DNA of 64,000 bases. Source: an uncultured Eggerthellaceae bacterium. Lineage in GTDB: Bacteria > Actinomycetota > Coriobacteriia > Coriobacteriales > Eggerthellaceae. The notes under the pieces were generated by a model. It ran no database searches. It was given only the letters and a program-made list of their open reading frames with translations, and was not told where the DNA came from. Positions 28,213 through 38,622 of the stretch are shown here, piece by piece (positions within the stretch are counted from its first letter, which is position 1; each line of letters starts with the position of its first letter). Made by a program: the position numbers and the translations under genes. The DNA lies in NCBI GenBank assembly GCA_910580205.1, contig CAJTVP010000006.1, forward strand, positions 33,546-97,545, read 5' to 3'.

Positions 28213-31200
28213 TAGATTCCCTTCCCCGTCGCGCGATGGCGGCCATGGACGGGGCGGCGTTTCCGGATGCGCCAGAGGATGAGCAGCATGATGGCGGCTG
28301 CGCCGGTCGTGGCGAGCAGGGGCGCCCAAGGCGTTCGGTCGCCGGTCTGAGGGAGCGTGGAGCTTGACCGTGGCGTCTCATCCGACGGGGGCCGTTCTTG
28401 ATCAAGGACCGGTTCAGGCTCAGGCGCCTCTTCCCGTGGCGCGCGGAACGTGATGGTCTGGGCGTCGTTCAGCGGGTTCTCATGGACCACCAAGGGTCGG
28501 CCATCTTTCGTGAGCGTTTCATAGACCACGAACTGCGCACCGGCGGCGCACTGGGAGCCGTCCACCTCGAAGGCCACCGATGTGCGACCCGTCCCCAGTT
28601 CAGGCGCGAAGGTGATGGAGCTCGTGATGGGCTCGCCCGCTGCATCGGTCACCGGCTCTGCGCGCGTGCCCTCTTCGGAGGAGATCCGCTTCATGAGCGC
28701 GCCGGTGAGCGTGTATTCGGCTTCCGCTTCAAGGCCCTGGTAGCTGACCGCGTCGATGATCTTCATCGGCTCGCCGCAAGGGGCTTCTTTCTCTCCCGTG
28801 GCCGCATCGCTCGCGAAGGTGCTGATGCGCGGTTCGACCACGGTGACGCTCTGCGCGCTGTCAGAAAGCTCTTCGTGAGAGCAGATGATCTTCCCGCTCT
28901 CTTGGTCGATCACCTCCTCGAAACAGACGAGGCGCTTGCCGGAAAGCTGCGTCGCATCGAAGATGAACGCCACCTCGCAGCTGCCTGACGGGTTCGCAGG
29001 CGTGAGCGCGCGCTCTGAGGTCACGGGATCTCCATCCGCATCCGTGATTCCATCTCCTGTGCTCCCATCCACGAGTCGCCCGCGGATCGTGTAGGCGCGT
29101 CCCGGCATCAGGTTGCAATAGTCGATCCGATCGGTGATGGCCGCCTCCTCATTCGGGAAGAGCTGTTTCACATCCACGTTCCCAGCGCTCGCGGAGGTGG
29201 TGATGGCGGGCGGGGGCGTCACGCGGTCTTCGATGTCTCCGAGAGGGATGCTCAGACCATGGGCGGTCACTTTGATGTTCTCAAGGGTCACCAGCTCCAG
29301 ACCCTCATTGGCATCAGAGCGCAGCTCGGTCAAGGTGTAGGCGTCGTAGGGGAGCGCGCCCAAGCTGTCATCCGGTTGCGTGCAGCCGCCATCTGCGGTC
29401 TTCCCGAACCAAAGGCCGGCTTCGGGATCAAGATCGCTGCCGTAGATGATGCCCGGTTCGCGAACGTCCTCGCCGGGCGGCTCTGCGCCCTCGTGAGCTC
29501 CCGTCGCTTCGGCTGCTGCCTTCAGCCCGCTTCCATCTCCATCCAGCGCAGCGAGCGCCGCATCGTTGCCGTTGGTGTTGCGCGTATGCGGGTTCCACGT
29601 GGCGCTCGTATCCACAATCCCATTCTCGTCCGTGACGACCACATGGGCTTCTCCGGTGGTCTGGGACGTGAGCAGGAAGGGGACGCGCGCCAGCCGCGAC
29701 TGGTCCGTTTCGCGGATCTTGCGCAGGTCAAGATCCCCGCGCTTGACCTGATCGCACGCGCCTGCGCCTCGCACGAGCTGGGTCACGCACCCGTCTTTGT
29801 CGATCGTGAACGTGCGCGCTTTCCCGTCGCTCGCCAGATAACCAGGGCCTGCCGCCGTCTCTTGGATGGTGTAGGCGCCGAAGGGCAGCAAGCGGTCCTC
29901 AGTGCGCGCGACGCCGCCAGTGGCGGTGATGGTGGCCACCACCTCTCCGGGCGCGTGCATCACGCCGCGCACGCACACGTCATGTTCGCTGTCGTTGCGG
30001 ATCTGGAAGGTGGTGCCATCAAGGTCCGCTGCCCCCAGCGCGCTTTGCAGGCCGCTTTCCGCGTCACGCTTCTCGATGAGCACGTCTCCCCGCTGGATGT
30101 CATCAGCCACGGTCTGCTCTTGCACGAACTCGATCGTCTCGCGCTGCCCCTCTGAGGGCAGGCCGATCACGCGCATGGTCTCGTCGATCAGATACCCCGT
30201 GGGCGCTTTCGTCTCTTGGATGGTGAGCGTGCCGAGCGGCAAGCAAACCTCCCCTGCGCTGTTTCGGTAGAACTCGTCCCCGCCCACGGCATGTTCGCGA
30301 TCGAATGAGATGCAGCCGTTCGCATCGGTCAAGAAGCGCCAGGTGCGCGAAGGGGTGAGAGCCTGCGCTTCAGCTGGGCTTGAGAAGCGCTCGCGGTAGT
30401 GGCGCGCTTCGAACTCCGCTCCAACCAGCGTGCCGTCTCCTTGGGGCGTGCTGTTCGCCGTGACGGAATCCACCTTGCGCACGATCAAGTCCGCGTGGTA
30501 GCTCTGGGGGATGTCTGAAACCGCGAGAGGCGCGGTCTTGCCGGGAGAGACGGTCACGGCGCGCACGGCCTTGTCGTGAGTGAATCCGGTGCCGATGAGC
30601 GATGCGGCGTTCTCGCGCAGATAGTGGACGCCGCCTTTGAGGCGGTCAGAGAGGCCGCGTCCTTGGGCATCCAAGCGGATCTGGGTGACGAGCGTGCGGC
30701 AAGCGGGATCCGCGAACACGTCGTAGATGATGCCATCAGTGGAGTAGGTGGCGTTCCCTTCCGTGAGCTCTGGCAGGGCGGAGGTTTTGGCCACCTCTAT
30801 CTTCCCGGTCAGCTTGATCTCGAATTTGTAGATGCCCACGCCCGGCTGGTTCGCGATGGATGGCCCGACGAACCCGATGACCACGTAGGGACGGGCGGCT
30901 TCTTGGTTCACTTCCAAGATGCGCAGGGCCATCCGTCCCACATCCCCATCCGGCAGCGGGTCTCCCACGGGGTTCTTCGCATGGCTGCATTGCAGGCCGA
31001 AGGCGGCTGATCCGCAGCCCGCTGAGTAGTCTTCGTTGGTGATCGGCCAGCGGTCGGAATGGAAGTCCTGGTCTTCCAGCTGCCAACCGCCGAACTCGAA
31101 GATGTAGTTGAAATAGTTCCGTGAAGCTTGGTTGCCGTTCGGATCCACGATGAAGCTGGAGACGTCTCGGTCCGCCACGCCCGACCAGTCCGCTCCTTGC

Positions 31201-32396
31201 GCCCAGGCGATGTACTCATAGAGGCTGTTCGGATCATGGATCCATGAGTAACAGTAGGGCCCCGTGCTCACGCAGCTCTGCCAGCTGGCGTTGGCCGTGT
31301 TCGGCCACCAATAGTCCACGTTCGATGTGAAGCTGATCTTGCGGCCGGGGGTGAGCGTATCGGGGTTCAAGCGGTCGAAGACGACGTCCGGGACATAGGA
31401 GAGGGAAGAGGTGGCGGTGGCCTGAGCGGGCTCGGCGATGAGCCCCAGCACGCCGGGCGCATCCACTTCAACTTCCACCTGCAGAAGCGTCTGCGGCGCC
31501 ACGGCCAGCTCCAACACGCCCAAAGCGCTGTCCCACCGGGCGTTCTCGCCCTCTTTGAGCGCGAGCTCCTCTTCGCTGCCGTTCAGGCGCATGTGGATGC
31601 GGGGCAGGGACACGAACGCGGCGGTGCGCGGGCTCGCCACGGGGATCATGCAGGTCACGTCGAACGCCTGTGAAGAGACGGTGGATGAAGCCGCCGCTTC
31701 CACGCGGAAGTCATGGCAGGTGATGTCCACATCCGTGAGGCAGGCAGCCTCCTCTCCGAAGGTGATAGGGGTGAGCGTCTGCAGCTGGCACCCGAAGGCA
31801 GCATCTTCACCCTCTTCCTCATAGAGTCGTTTCGGCACGTAGGCGATCCCGCTCTCCTCATCGAAAAGAGCATCCTCGATGACGTCGCCCTCGTTGGTCA
31901 TCGCCGTGAACACGTGATCGGTGGGATTCCCCACGCCGTTCTCCGCCTGGGCGTTCGCCAGAGCGACGAGGTACGGGCTGTCACATCCCGGATCCAGCAG
32001 ATCAAGGCAGGAATCGTATTGTCCCGCCACAAGGTCCATCCAGTCCTCGCGGCCATAGACGGCATCGAAGGTCATGTCATCTCCCGCTGCCGCTCCGTCC
32101 AAAAGCGTGCTTTTCAGATAGAGCGTATGCCCGCTGTCCTCAAGGCGGCATGGGTCATCGCCGGAAAACCATGCGAAGGCGGTCTTGAGGATGCCGGGCT
32201 CTTCCACAGGTGCGGTTCTCTGGTCGACGTTCTCATGGAGGTAGGCGGCGCGCGTCGGATGGCACGGCGCTTCCTCGTCGCCCCCGGACCCTTCATCCGC
32301 GAAAGCGCATCCAGGAGCCAAGGTCAGCGCGCAAGCGAGCCACAGGCGCGAAAGCGCCCTGCCCGCGTCCTTCAACTTCGATCCGATCTTCGCCAT
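28212..32396 (-). CDS. Giant LPQTG surface adhesin with Cna-B-like and VaFE domains
   Basis: 1394 residues. Signal peptide 1-33 (ending GCAFA). A Cys-containing N-terminal region to about residue 520 is unrecognised. Then four Cna-B/SpaA-like domains at about 525-620, 632-742, 767-860 and 887-1045 (E-box TIQETKAPTGYL, TIQETAAGPGYL) and two VaFE repeats at about 1065-1188 and 1189-1316 (VAFEVDGSQ, VVYETLTKDG). A sortase signal LPQTG (28341-28355) precedes a hydrophobic anchor and RIRKRR. Such domains usually form internal isopeptide bonds. ATG at 32396 follows GAGAGGAAGG; an in-frame start 45 codons earlier lacks a site. No sortase gene is in the window. Confidence 0.88.
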   Translation of the reverse strand: MAKIGSKLKDAGRALSRLWLACALTLAPGCAFADEGSGGDEEAPCHPTRAAYLHENVDQRTAPVEEPGILKTAFAWFSGDDPCRLEDSGHTLYLKSTLLDGAAAGDDMTFDAVYGREDWMDLVAGQYDSCLDLLDPGCDSPYLVALANAQAENGVGNPTDHVFTAMTNEGDVIEDALFDEESGIAYVPKRLYEEEGEDAAFGCQLQTLTPITFGEEAACLTDVDITCHDFRVEAAASSTVSSQAFDVTCMIPVASPRTAAFVSLPRIHMRLNGSEEELALKEGENARWDSALGVLELAVAPQTLLQVEVEVDAPGVLGLIAEPAQATATSSLSYVPDVVFDRLNPDTLTPGRKISFTSNVDYWWPNTANASWQSCVSTGPYCYSWIHDPNSLYEYIAWAQGADWSGVADRDVSSFIVDPNGNQASRNYFNYIFEFGGWQLEDQDFHSDRWPITNEDYSAGCGSAAFGLQCSHAKNPVGDPLPDGDVGRMALRILEVNQEAARPYVVIGFVGPSIANQPGVGIYKFEIKLTGKIEVAKTSALPELTEGNATYSTDGIIYDVFADPACRTLVTQIRLDAQGRGLSDRLKGGVHYLRENAASLIGTGFTHDKAVRAVTVSPGKTAPLAVSDIPQSYHADLIVRKVDSVTANSTPQGDGTLVGAEFEARHYRERFSSPAEAQALTPSRTWRFLTDANGCISFDREHAVGGDEFYRNSAGEVCLPLGTLTIQETKAPTGYLIDETMRVIGLPSEGQRETIEFVQEQTVADDIQRGDVLIEKRDAESGLQSALGAADLDGTTFQIRNDSEHDVCVRGVMHAPGEVVATITATGGVARTEDRLLPFGAYTIQETAAGPGYLASDGKARTFTIDKDGCVTQLVRGAGACDQVKRGDLDLRKIRETDQSRLARVPFLLTSQTTGEAHVVVTDENGIVDTSATWNPHTRNTNGNDAALAALDGDGSGLKAAAEATGAHEGAEPPGEDVREPGIIYGSDLDPEAGLWFGKTADGGCTQPDDSLGALPYDAYTLTELRSDANEGLELVTLENIKVTAHGLSIPLGDIEDRVTPPPAITTSASAGNVDVKQLFPNEEAAITDRIDYCNLMPGRAYTIRGRLVDGSTGDGITDADGDPVTSERALTPANPSGSCEVAFIFDATQLSGKRLVCFEEVIDQESGKIICSHEELSDSAQSVTVVEPRISTFASDAATGEKEAPCGEPMKIIDAVSYQGLEAEAEYTLTGALMKRISSEEGTRAEPVTDAAGEPITSSITFAPELGTGRTSVAFEVDGSQCAAGAQFVVYETLTKDGRPLVVHENPLNDAQTITFRAPREEAPEPEPVLDQERPPSDETPRSSSTLPQTGDRTPWAPLLATTGAAAIMLLILWRIRKRRPVHGRHRATGKGI

Positions 32397-32591
32397 CCAA
32401 GCCTTCCTCTCACGCCGCGTCTTCTGCACGGCTTCCGCAAGCTGCCATGGCATGACTCTAGGCGCTGCATTCATCAGATCCATGTCGGATGAGCACACGC
32501 CAGCGAGCGCTTTTTCATCAGTTCTCTTCAAGAGAGGCCGCTGTTGCCTTCGTCGGATCGGAGAGGCGTTGTGGTCATTTCGCTGAGAACC

Positions 32592-32620
32592 TTCACAAGA
32601 TCAGGAGAAGCCTTGATAAT
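32592..32620 (+). promoter_or_regulatory. Promoter for rseP-ispG-proS
   Basis: TTCACA (32592-32597), a 17-bp spacer and GATAAT (32615-32620) form a good sigma-70-type promoter 43 bp before the rseP start. It allows expression independent of the upstream dxr operon, from which rseP is separated by the 7-kb minus-strand locus. Confidence 0.65.
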
Positions 32621-32662
32621 GTCGTCAGCTTTTCGCCACGAACCCATGAGAAAAGGCGGCCC

Positions 32663-33772
32663 GTGTTCGACATCCTTTTCATGATCCTCACCGCGGTGAT
32701 CGCGATCGGATTCATCGTCCTCATCCATGAGGGTGGTCACTACCTGGCATCCCGCGCGTTCGGCGTGCGCGTGACGGAGTTCATGCTCGGGCTTCCCGGC
32801 CCTTCGATCGGCTTCACGGCGGCGGGCACACGCTTCGGCGTGACGGCGGTTCCGCTCGGTGGATATGCGCGCGTGTGCGGCATGGAAGCCGGTGGAATGC
32901 ACCCGAAGTCGAAGGAATGCTTGGCTCTGGTCCATGCACAAGGGGCCATCACCGAAGAAGAGGCGGCGCGCCGCCTCAACATCAGCGAAGACGAGGCGTT
33001 CGATGCGCTCGATCAGCTGGCGGAGTGGGGGAGCATCCGCAGACCAGCGCGCAAGGATGCGGAGCAGAGGTGGATGACCCCGGAGGCGCGCCCCTCCCGC
33101 GCCCAGCGCGCTTTCGCGAAAAAGCACGCGCTGCCGGCACCCGAGGTCCAACCGGCAGGAAGCGCCCGCCCCATAGAGGATATGGATGCCTTCTATGAGC
33201 GCGAGCTCTCGTGCCAGTACCGCTCTCTTCCCTTCTGGAAGCGCTCGGTCATCCTGCTCGCGGGCATCGGCGTGAACCTCCTGTTCGCCATGGTCGCGTT
33301 CGTCGTGGTCTACACGGTGATCGGGATAGATGTGGCGAATCCCCAGACCGGCGAGGTCCAGCATCTGTTCCTGTCGCCTTCGCAGTCCATCCAGGTGGGC
33401 TTCGGGGCCATCGTGGCCACGTTCCAAGCCATCCTCGGCCTGTTCAACCCGGCCACGGCGGCGGATGTGGTGTCGAACTCCACGAGCGTCATCGGCATCG
33501 CCGTCATGTCGGCGGATTTCTTCGCTCGCGGCGTGGCGGACGCGCTGTTCTTCATGGCCGTCATCTCCATCTCCATCGGCCTCATGAACCTGCTGCCCAT
33601 CCCGCCCCTTGATGGCGGCCGCTTCCTCGTGGAGATCATCCAGAAGCTCACGCGCAAGACCATCTCACCGCGGGTGCTCGGCACCATTTCCATGGCCGGC
33701 ATGGCGCTGTTCCTCTGCTTCTTCGCCTTCATGGTGAACCAAGACGTCCAGCGTTTCATCTTGGGCGGCTGA
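32663..33772 (+). CDS. rseP: RseP/RasP site-2 metalloprotease lacking PDZ, with winged-helix-like insert
   Basis: Intramembrane zinc protease (M50). The catalytic HEGGH is at residues 22-26 in the first membrane helix and LDGGR at about 316-320 in a later helix. Between helix 1 and helix 2 (about residues 82-130) is a cytoplasmic stretch resembling a winged helix: ALVHAQGAITEEEAARRLNI, then FDALDQLAEWGSI. After helix 2 only about 20 residues precede the next hydrophobic segment, so the usual extracytoplasmic PDZ domain is absent. 369 residues from GTG 32663, which follows AAAAGG; longer in-frame starts extend into the promoter. ispG and proS follow. Confidence 0.9.
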   Translation: MFDILFMILTAVIAIGFIVLIHEGGHYLASRAFGVRVTEFMLGLPGPSIGFTAAGTRFGVTAVPLGGYARVCGMEAGGMHPKSKECLALVHAQGAITEEEAARRLNISEDEAFDALDQLAEWGSIRRPARKDAEQRWMTPEARPSRAQRAFAKKHALPAPEVQPAGSARPIEDMDAFYERELSCQYRSLPFWKRSVILLAGIGVNLLFAMVAFVVVYTVIGIDVANPQTGEVQHLFLSPSQSIQVGFGAIVATFQAILGLFNPATAADVVSNSTSVIGIAVMSADFFARGVADALFFMAVISISIGLMNLLPIPPLDGGRFLVEIIQKLTRKTISPRVLGTISMAGMALFLCFFAFMVNQDVQRFILGG

Positions 33773-33792
33773 TCCGCCTTCCATCCTGGACG

Positions 33793-33821
33793 TTCCCGCA
33801 TGAGGGTTCTTGCGGTAAGAT
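33793..33821 (+). promoter_or_regulatory. Candidate promoter close to the ispG start
   Basis: TTCCCG (33793-33798), 17 bp, TAAGAT (33816-33821). The start codon is only 7 bp downstream of the -10, and no ribosome-binding site precedes it, so transcripts from here would be leaderless or nearly so. Confidence 0.4.
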
Positions 33822-33828
33822 ATCGCCC

Positions 33829-34914
33829 ATGGCTGACAACGAACCTAAAACGCTAATCGCGCCGCGCCAGGGCACGCGCCCCGTGCACGTGGGGGACGTG
33901 GTCGTGGGGGGCGGCAGCCCCATCGTGGTGCAATCCATGCTCTGCGCTTCGGAAACCGATCCCGGCGCGAACATCGAGCAAGTGAACCGTCTGGCGGAAG
34001 CGGGGTGCGAGATCGCGCGCATGGCCGTTCCGCGTCGCGAGTCCCTGGCCGTCTTCTCGAAAGTCTGCGATGCCAGCCCCATCCCCATCGTGGCTGACAT
34101 CCATTTCGACGCCAAGTGCGCCATCGAAGCCGCATGGCGCGGTGCGTCCGCGCTGCGCATCAATCCGGGCAACATCGGGGGGCTGAGCGAAACGGATCTG
34201 GTCATCGCCGCCGCGCGCGGAGCGGGCATCCCCATCCGCATCGGCGTGAACGCCGGCTCCCTCCAGTCGGACATCGCAGAGCGGAAGGACCTTTCGCTTC
34301 CGGAGAAGCTGGCGCTCTCCGCGGTGGGATACGTGCGCTACTTCAAGGATGAGCGCGGCTTCTCTGACATCGTCGTCTCGGCGAAAGCCCATGACGTGAC
34401 CACCACGGTTCAGGCCTATCGCCTGCTCGCGCGCCAGATCCCGGACGTGCCGCTGCATATCGGCGTCACCGAGGCGGGCACGGCCATGCAGGGCCTGGTC
34501 AAATCCTCAGCGGGCTCGGGCATCCTTCTGGCCGAAGGCATCGGGGACACGCTGCGCATCTCGCTCACCGACGACCCCGTCCTGGAGGTGCGCGCTGGCT
34601 GGGCGCTCCTCTCCGCGCTCGGGCTGCGCCAGCGCACGCCTGAGATCATCAGCTGCCCCACGTGCAGCCGTTGCAAGGTGGATCTCATCTCCATCGCGAA
34701 AGAGGTGGAAGAGCGCTTGCAAGATGTGGAGGCGCCCATCAAAGTGGCCGTCATGGGGTGCGTGGTGAACGGCCCCGGTGAAGCGAAAGACGCCGATGTC
34801 GGAGTCGCCTGCGGGGACGGTCACGGTGCGGTGTTCGCTCATGGTAAAATCGTGCGCAAAGTCAAAGAAGGGCAGATCGCAGATGCCCTCATGGAACAGA
34901 TCAAGGCGCTCTAG
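33829..34914 (+). CDS. ispG: 4-hydroxy-3-methylbut-2-enyl diphosphate synthase (GcpE)
   Basis: Penultimate MEP-pathway step; a 4Fe-4S reductase of the cyclic diphosphate. TIM-barrel part: VGGGSPIVVQSML and IVADIHFDAKCAI, with LRINPGNIGG. C-terminal cluster ligands CPTCSRCKVD and MGCVVNGPGEAKDADVG. 361 residues, the bacterial two-domain form. Lies in the conserved rseP-ispG-proS order. Confidence 0.97.
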   Translation: MADNEPKTLIAPRQGTRPVHVGDVVVGGGSPIVVQSMLCASETDPGANIEQVNRLAEAGCEIARMAVPRRESLAVFSKVCDASPIPIVADIHFDAKCAIEAAWRGASALRINPGNIGGLSETDLVIAAARGAGIPIRIGVNAGSLQSDIAERKDLSLPEKLALSAVGYVRYFKDERGFSDIVVSAKAHDVTTTVQAYRLLARQIPDVPLHIGVTEAGTAMQGLVKSSAGSGILLAEGIGDTLRISLTDDPVLEVRAGWALLSALGLRQRTPEIISCPTCSRCKVDLISIAKEVEERLQDVEAPIKVAVMGCVVNGPGEAKDADVGVACGDGHGAVFAHGKIVRKVKEGQIADALMEQIKAL

Positions 34915-34961
34915 CTCTTCTTCCTCAGCCAGTGCGCCCCTACGTCAAAGGAGATCCCGCC

Positions 34962-36728
<1,767 letters not shown>

Positions 36729-36738
36729 TGCATCCCGC

Positions 36739-36762
36739 AAAGGGCCGTCTTCGCGGCCCTTT
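36739..36762 (+). terminator. Terminator after proS
   Basis: AAAGGGCCG (36739-36747), loop TCTTCG, CGGCCCTTT (36754-36762): a perfect 9-bp stem with a UUCG-like loop ending in TTT. Confidence 0.75.
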
Positions 36763-36875
36763 CCAGCGTTGATGACCACCGTTCTGTAACGGTCTTCCTT
36801 TGAGCGTTTCCGCCTGCGGCTCGTGCGTCATCATGAGAAAAGATGCAGGCAGACGAATCAAGGAGGCAATCGATC

Positions 36876-37223
36876 ATGGCGAACGCGACAGATCCCTTCC
36901 GTCAGATATTCCTGGCAGGCGTGGGCGCTCTTGCCATCGGCGCTGACAAGACCCAAGAAGTGCTCCAGACGCTCGTGAAGAAGGGCCAGATCACCGTTGA
37001 TGAGGGCAAGGAGATCGCCGATGAGCTGCAAACGGATGCTCAAGGCAAGACCCAACAGCTCAGGGATGATATCATCCGTGCTCAGATGCGGACGATGACC
37101 AAAGAGCAGCGCGACGCGTTCGCGGCGCGCGTGGCTGAGATCGCATCGGATGTTGATGGAGCGGAAGCGCTCAAGGCTGAAGAGGCGGCGGAAGTGAAGG
37201 TTCAGGAGGATCAACAGTCCTGA
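36876..37223 (+). CDS. Phasin/PhaF-like small coiled-coil protein
   Basis: 115 residues. DPFRQIFLAGVGALAIGADKTQEVL then KKGQITVDEGKEIADEL resembles the poly(3-hydroxyalkanoate) granule-associated/phasin-like family found in many bacteria without PHA. The C-terminal half is a charged helix. No PHA synthase is in the window, so granule binding is doubtful; a chaperone or cell-envelope role is possible. ATG follows AAGGAGG and the gene is a single unit between two terminators. Confidence 0.7.
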   Translation: MANATDPFRQIFLAGVGALAIGADKTQEVLQTLVKKGQITVDEGKEIADELQTDAQGKTQQLRDDIIRAQMRTMTKEQRDAFAARVAEIASDVDGAEALKAEEAAEVKVQEDQQS

Positions 37224-37252
37224 TCTTGCGCAGCGCTGACAAGAGTTGAGAG

Positions 37253-37288
37253 ACGCGCCGGAATAAGCAGTTCTGGCGCGTTTTCTTT
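37253..37288 (+). terminator. Terminator after the phasin-like gene
   Basis: ACGCGCC (37253-37259) and GGCGCGT (37275-37281) form a 7-bp stem with a 15-nt loop, followed by TTTTCTTT. It ends 12 bp before rlmB. Confidence 0.75.
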
Positions 37289-37299
37289 GAGAGGATGAC

Positions 37300-38088
37300 A
37301 TGGCAGATCTCATCGAAGGCAAGCGCCCGGTCCTGGAAGCGCTGCGCAGCGGCATGCCCATCCAGGAGGTCTTCTTGGCGGGCAATCTGGATCAGGACAC
37401 GCTCGTCAAGGACATCATCCGCAAATGCAAGCAGCGCGAGGTGAAAGTGAGCTCCGCCCCACGCCGGCGCATCGAAGAACTTGTGCGCAAAGCGGCTCCG
37501 AAAGCCTCTGAGGATCGGCAGCGCAAGATAGCCGATCAGGGCGTGATCGCGAAGGCGGCGCCGTTCCCGTATGCCACCGTGTCCGATCTCGTCAAAGTGG
37601 CGGATGAGCGCTTCGCTGAGACGGGCCGCGCGCTCATCGTCCTGTGCGATCACCTGACCGATGCGGGCAATCTGGGGGCCATCGCGCGTTCGGCGGAATG
37701 CGTGGGTGCTGCGGGCATCATCATCCCGAAAGCGCGCTCGGTCCATGTGACGGCCGCCACGTACAAAAGCTCCGCCGGGGCCATAGCGCACTTGGATGTG
37801 GCGGAGGTGCCGAACCTCACCCAAGCCATCGGCGCGCTCAAGGATGCGGGCTTCTGGGTGGTGGCGGCCACCGAGCATGCCCGCGATCTGCTCTGGGATA
37901 CGAACATGGAGGGGCGCATCGCGCTCGTGATGGGCAACGAGCAGGCCGGCGTCTCAGAGCTGGTCCGGAAGAACTGTGACTTGGAGTGCAAGCTGCCCAT
38001 GTTCGGCCAGCTGTCATCGCTGAATGTGGCGCAGGCTTCCACGGTCATGATGTACGAATGGCTCAGGCAGAACCATGGCGAAGGCTAG
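37300..38088 (+). CDS. rlmB: 23S rRNA 2'-O-ribose methyltransferase, TrmH/RlmB family
   Basis: SPOUT methyltransferase. N-terminal substrate-binding domain begins IEGKRPVLEAL; SpoU motifs are NLGAIARSAECVGAAGIIIPK, VMGNEQAGVS and LNVAQASTVMMYEW (SAM-binding knot). 262 residues. The rlmB assignment rather than another TrmH paralogue rests on the N-terminal domain and the adjacent yacP, as in Bacillus yacO-yacP. Overlaps yacP by 14 nt. Confidence 0.88.
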   Translation: MADLIEGKRPVLEALRSGMPIQEVFLAGNLDQDTLVKDIIRKCKQREVKVSSAPRRRIEELVRKAAPKASEDRQRKIADQGVIAKAAPFPYATVSDLVKVADERFAETGRALIVLCDHLTDAGNLGAIARSAECVGAAGIIIPKARSVHVTAATYKSSAGAIAHLDVAEVPNLTQAIGALKDAGFWVVAATEHARDLLWDTNMEGRIALVMGNEQAGVSELVRKNCDLECKLPMFGQLSSLNVAQASTVMMYEWLRQNHGEG

Positions 38089-38611
38089 AAAGCGCCTGCT
38101 CATCGTGGATGGCTACAACGTGCTCCGCTCAGGGAGCCGCTATGCCGCCATCACCTCACCTGACTACACGGATGACACCTTCAACCAAGCTCGTGAGCGG
38201 CTCATCAACGACGTCATCAGCTACGCGGGCATGAGATCGGATGCCGTCATCGTGTTCGACGCGGCGGACAACGAGTTCGCCGTGGCTGAATCGGATGCGG
38301 TCATCGGGTGCGTGCGGATCGTCTTCACGCGGCGCGGGCAGTCCGCCGACCGCCTGATCGAGCGCATCGCCCATGATGCGAAAGAGCGCGACGTGGAGAC
38401 CATGGTGGTCTCCAGCGATGCGGGCATCCAAGATGCGGTCTTCGGCGGCGGGGTGGACCGCATGAGCGCGGAGGGCTTCTGTCAGGAGATGGAGATGCTC
38501 ATCCAAGACGCTCGCGAAGATGTCGCGCCCGTCATATCGAAGAAGAACACCCTGGCTGACCGCATCTCGCCGGAGGCTCGTGCGAAGCTGCAACGGATGA
38601 GGGATGCCTGA
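38075..38611 (+). CDS. yacP: YacP-like NYN-domain ribonuclease (Rae1 family)
   Basis: Ribosome-associated endoribonuclease in Bacillus (Rae1). The PIN-like NYN fold has RLLIVDGYNVLRS, VIVFDAADNE, VRIVFTRRGQSADRLIERI and VVSSDAGIQDAV, with conserved Asp residues. 178 residues. Its neighbour rlmB also acts on rRNA. Confidence 0.9.
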   Translation: MAKARKRLLIVDGYNVLRSGSRYAAITSPDYTDDTFNQARERLINDVISYAGMRSDAVIVFDAADNEFAVAESDAVIGCVRIVFTRRGQSADRLIERIAHDAKERDVETMVVSSDAGIQDAVFGGGVDRMSAEGFCQEMEMLIQDAREDVAPVISKKNTLADRISPEARAKLQRMRDA

Positions 38612-38622
38612 GGGCGAAAGAA

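Noticed and set aside
25461..32396. Prophage or transposon carrying the surface locus
   Set aside because: No integrase, transposase, phage structural gene, terminal repeat or tRNA attachment site was seen at either boundary.
36876..37223. PHA storage granule system
   Set aside because: Only a phasin-like protein is present; no phaA, phaB or phaC gene lies nearby, and this small family is widespread without PHA.
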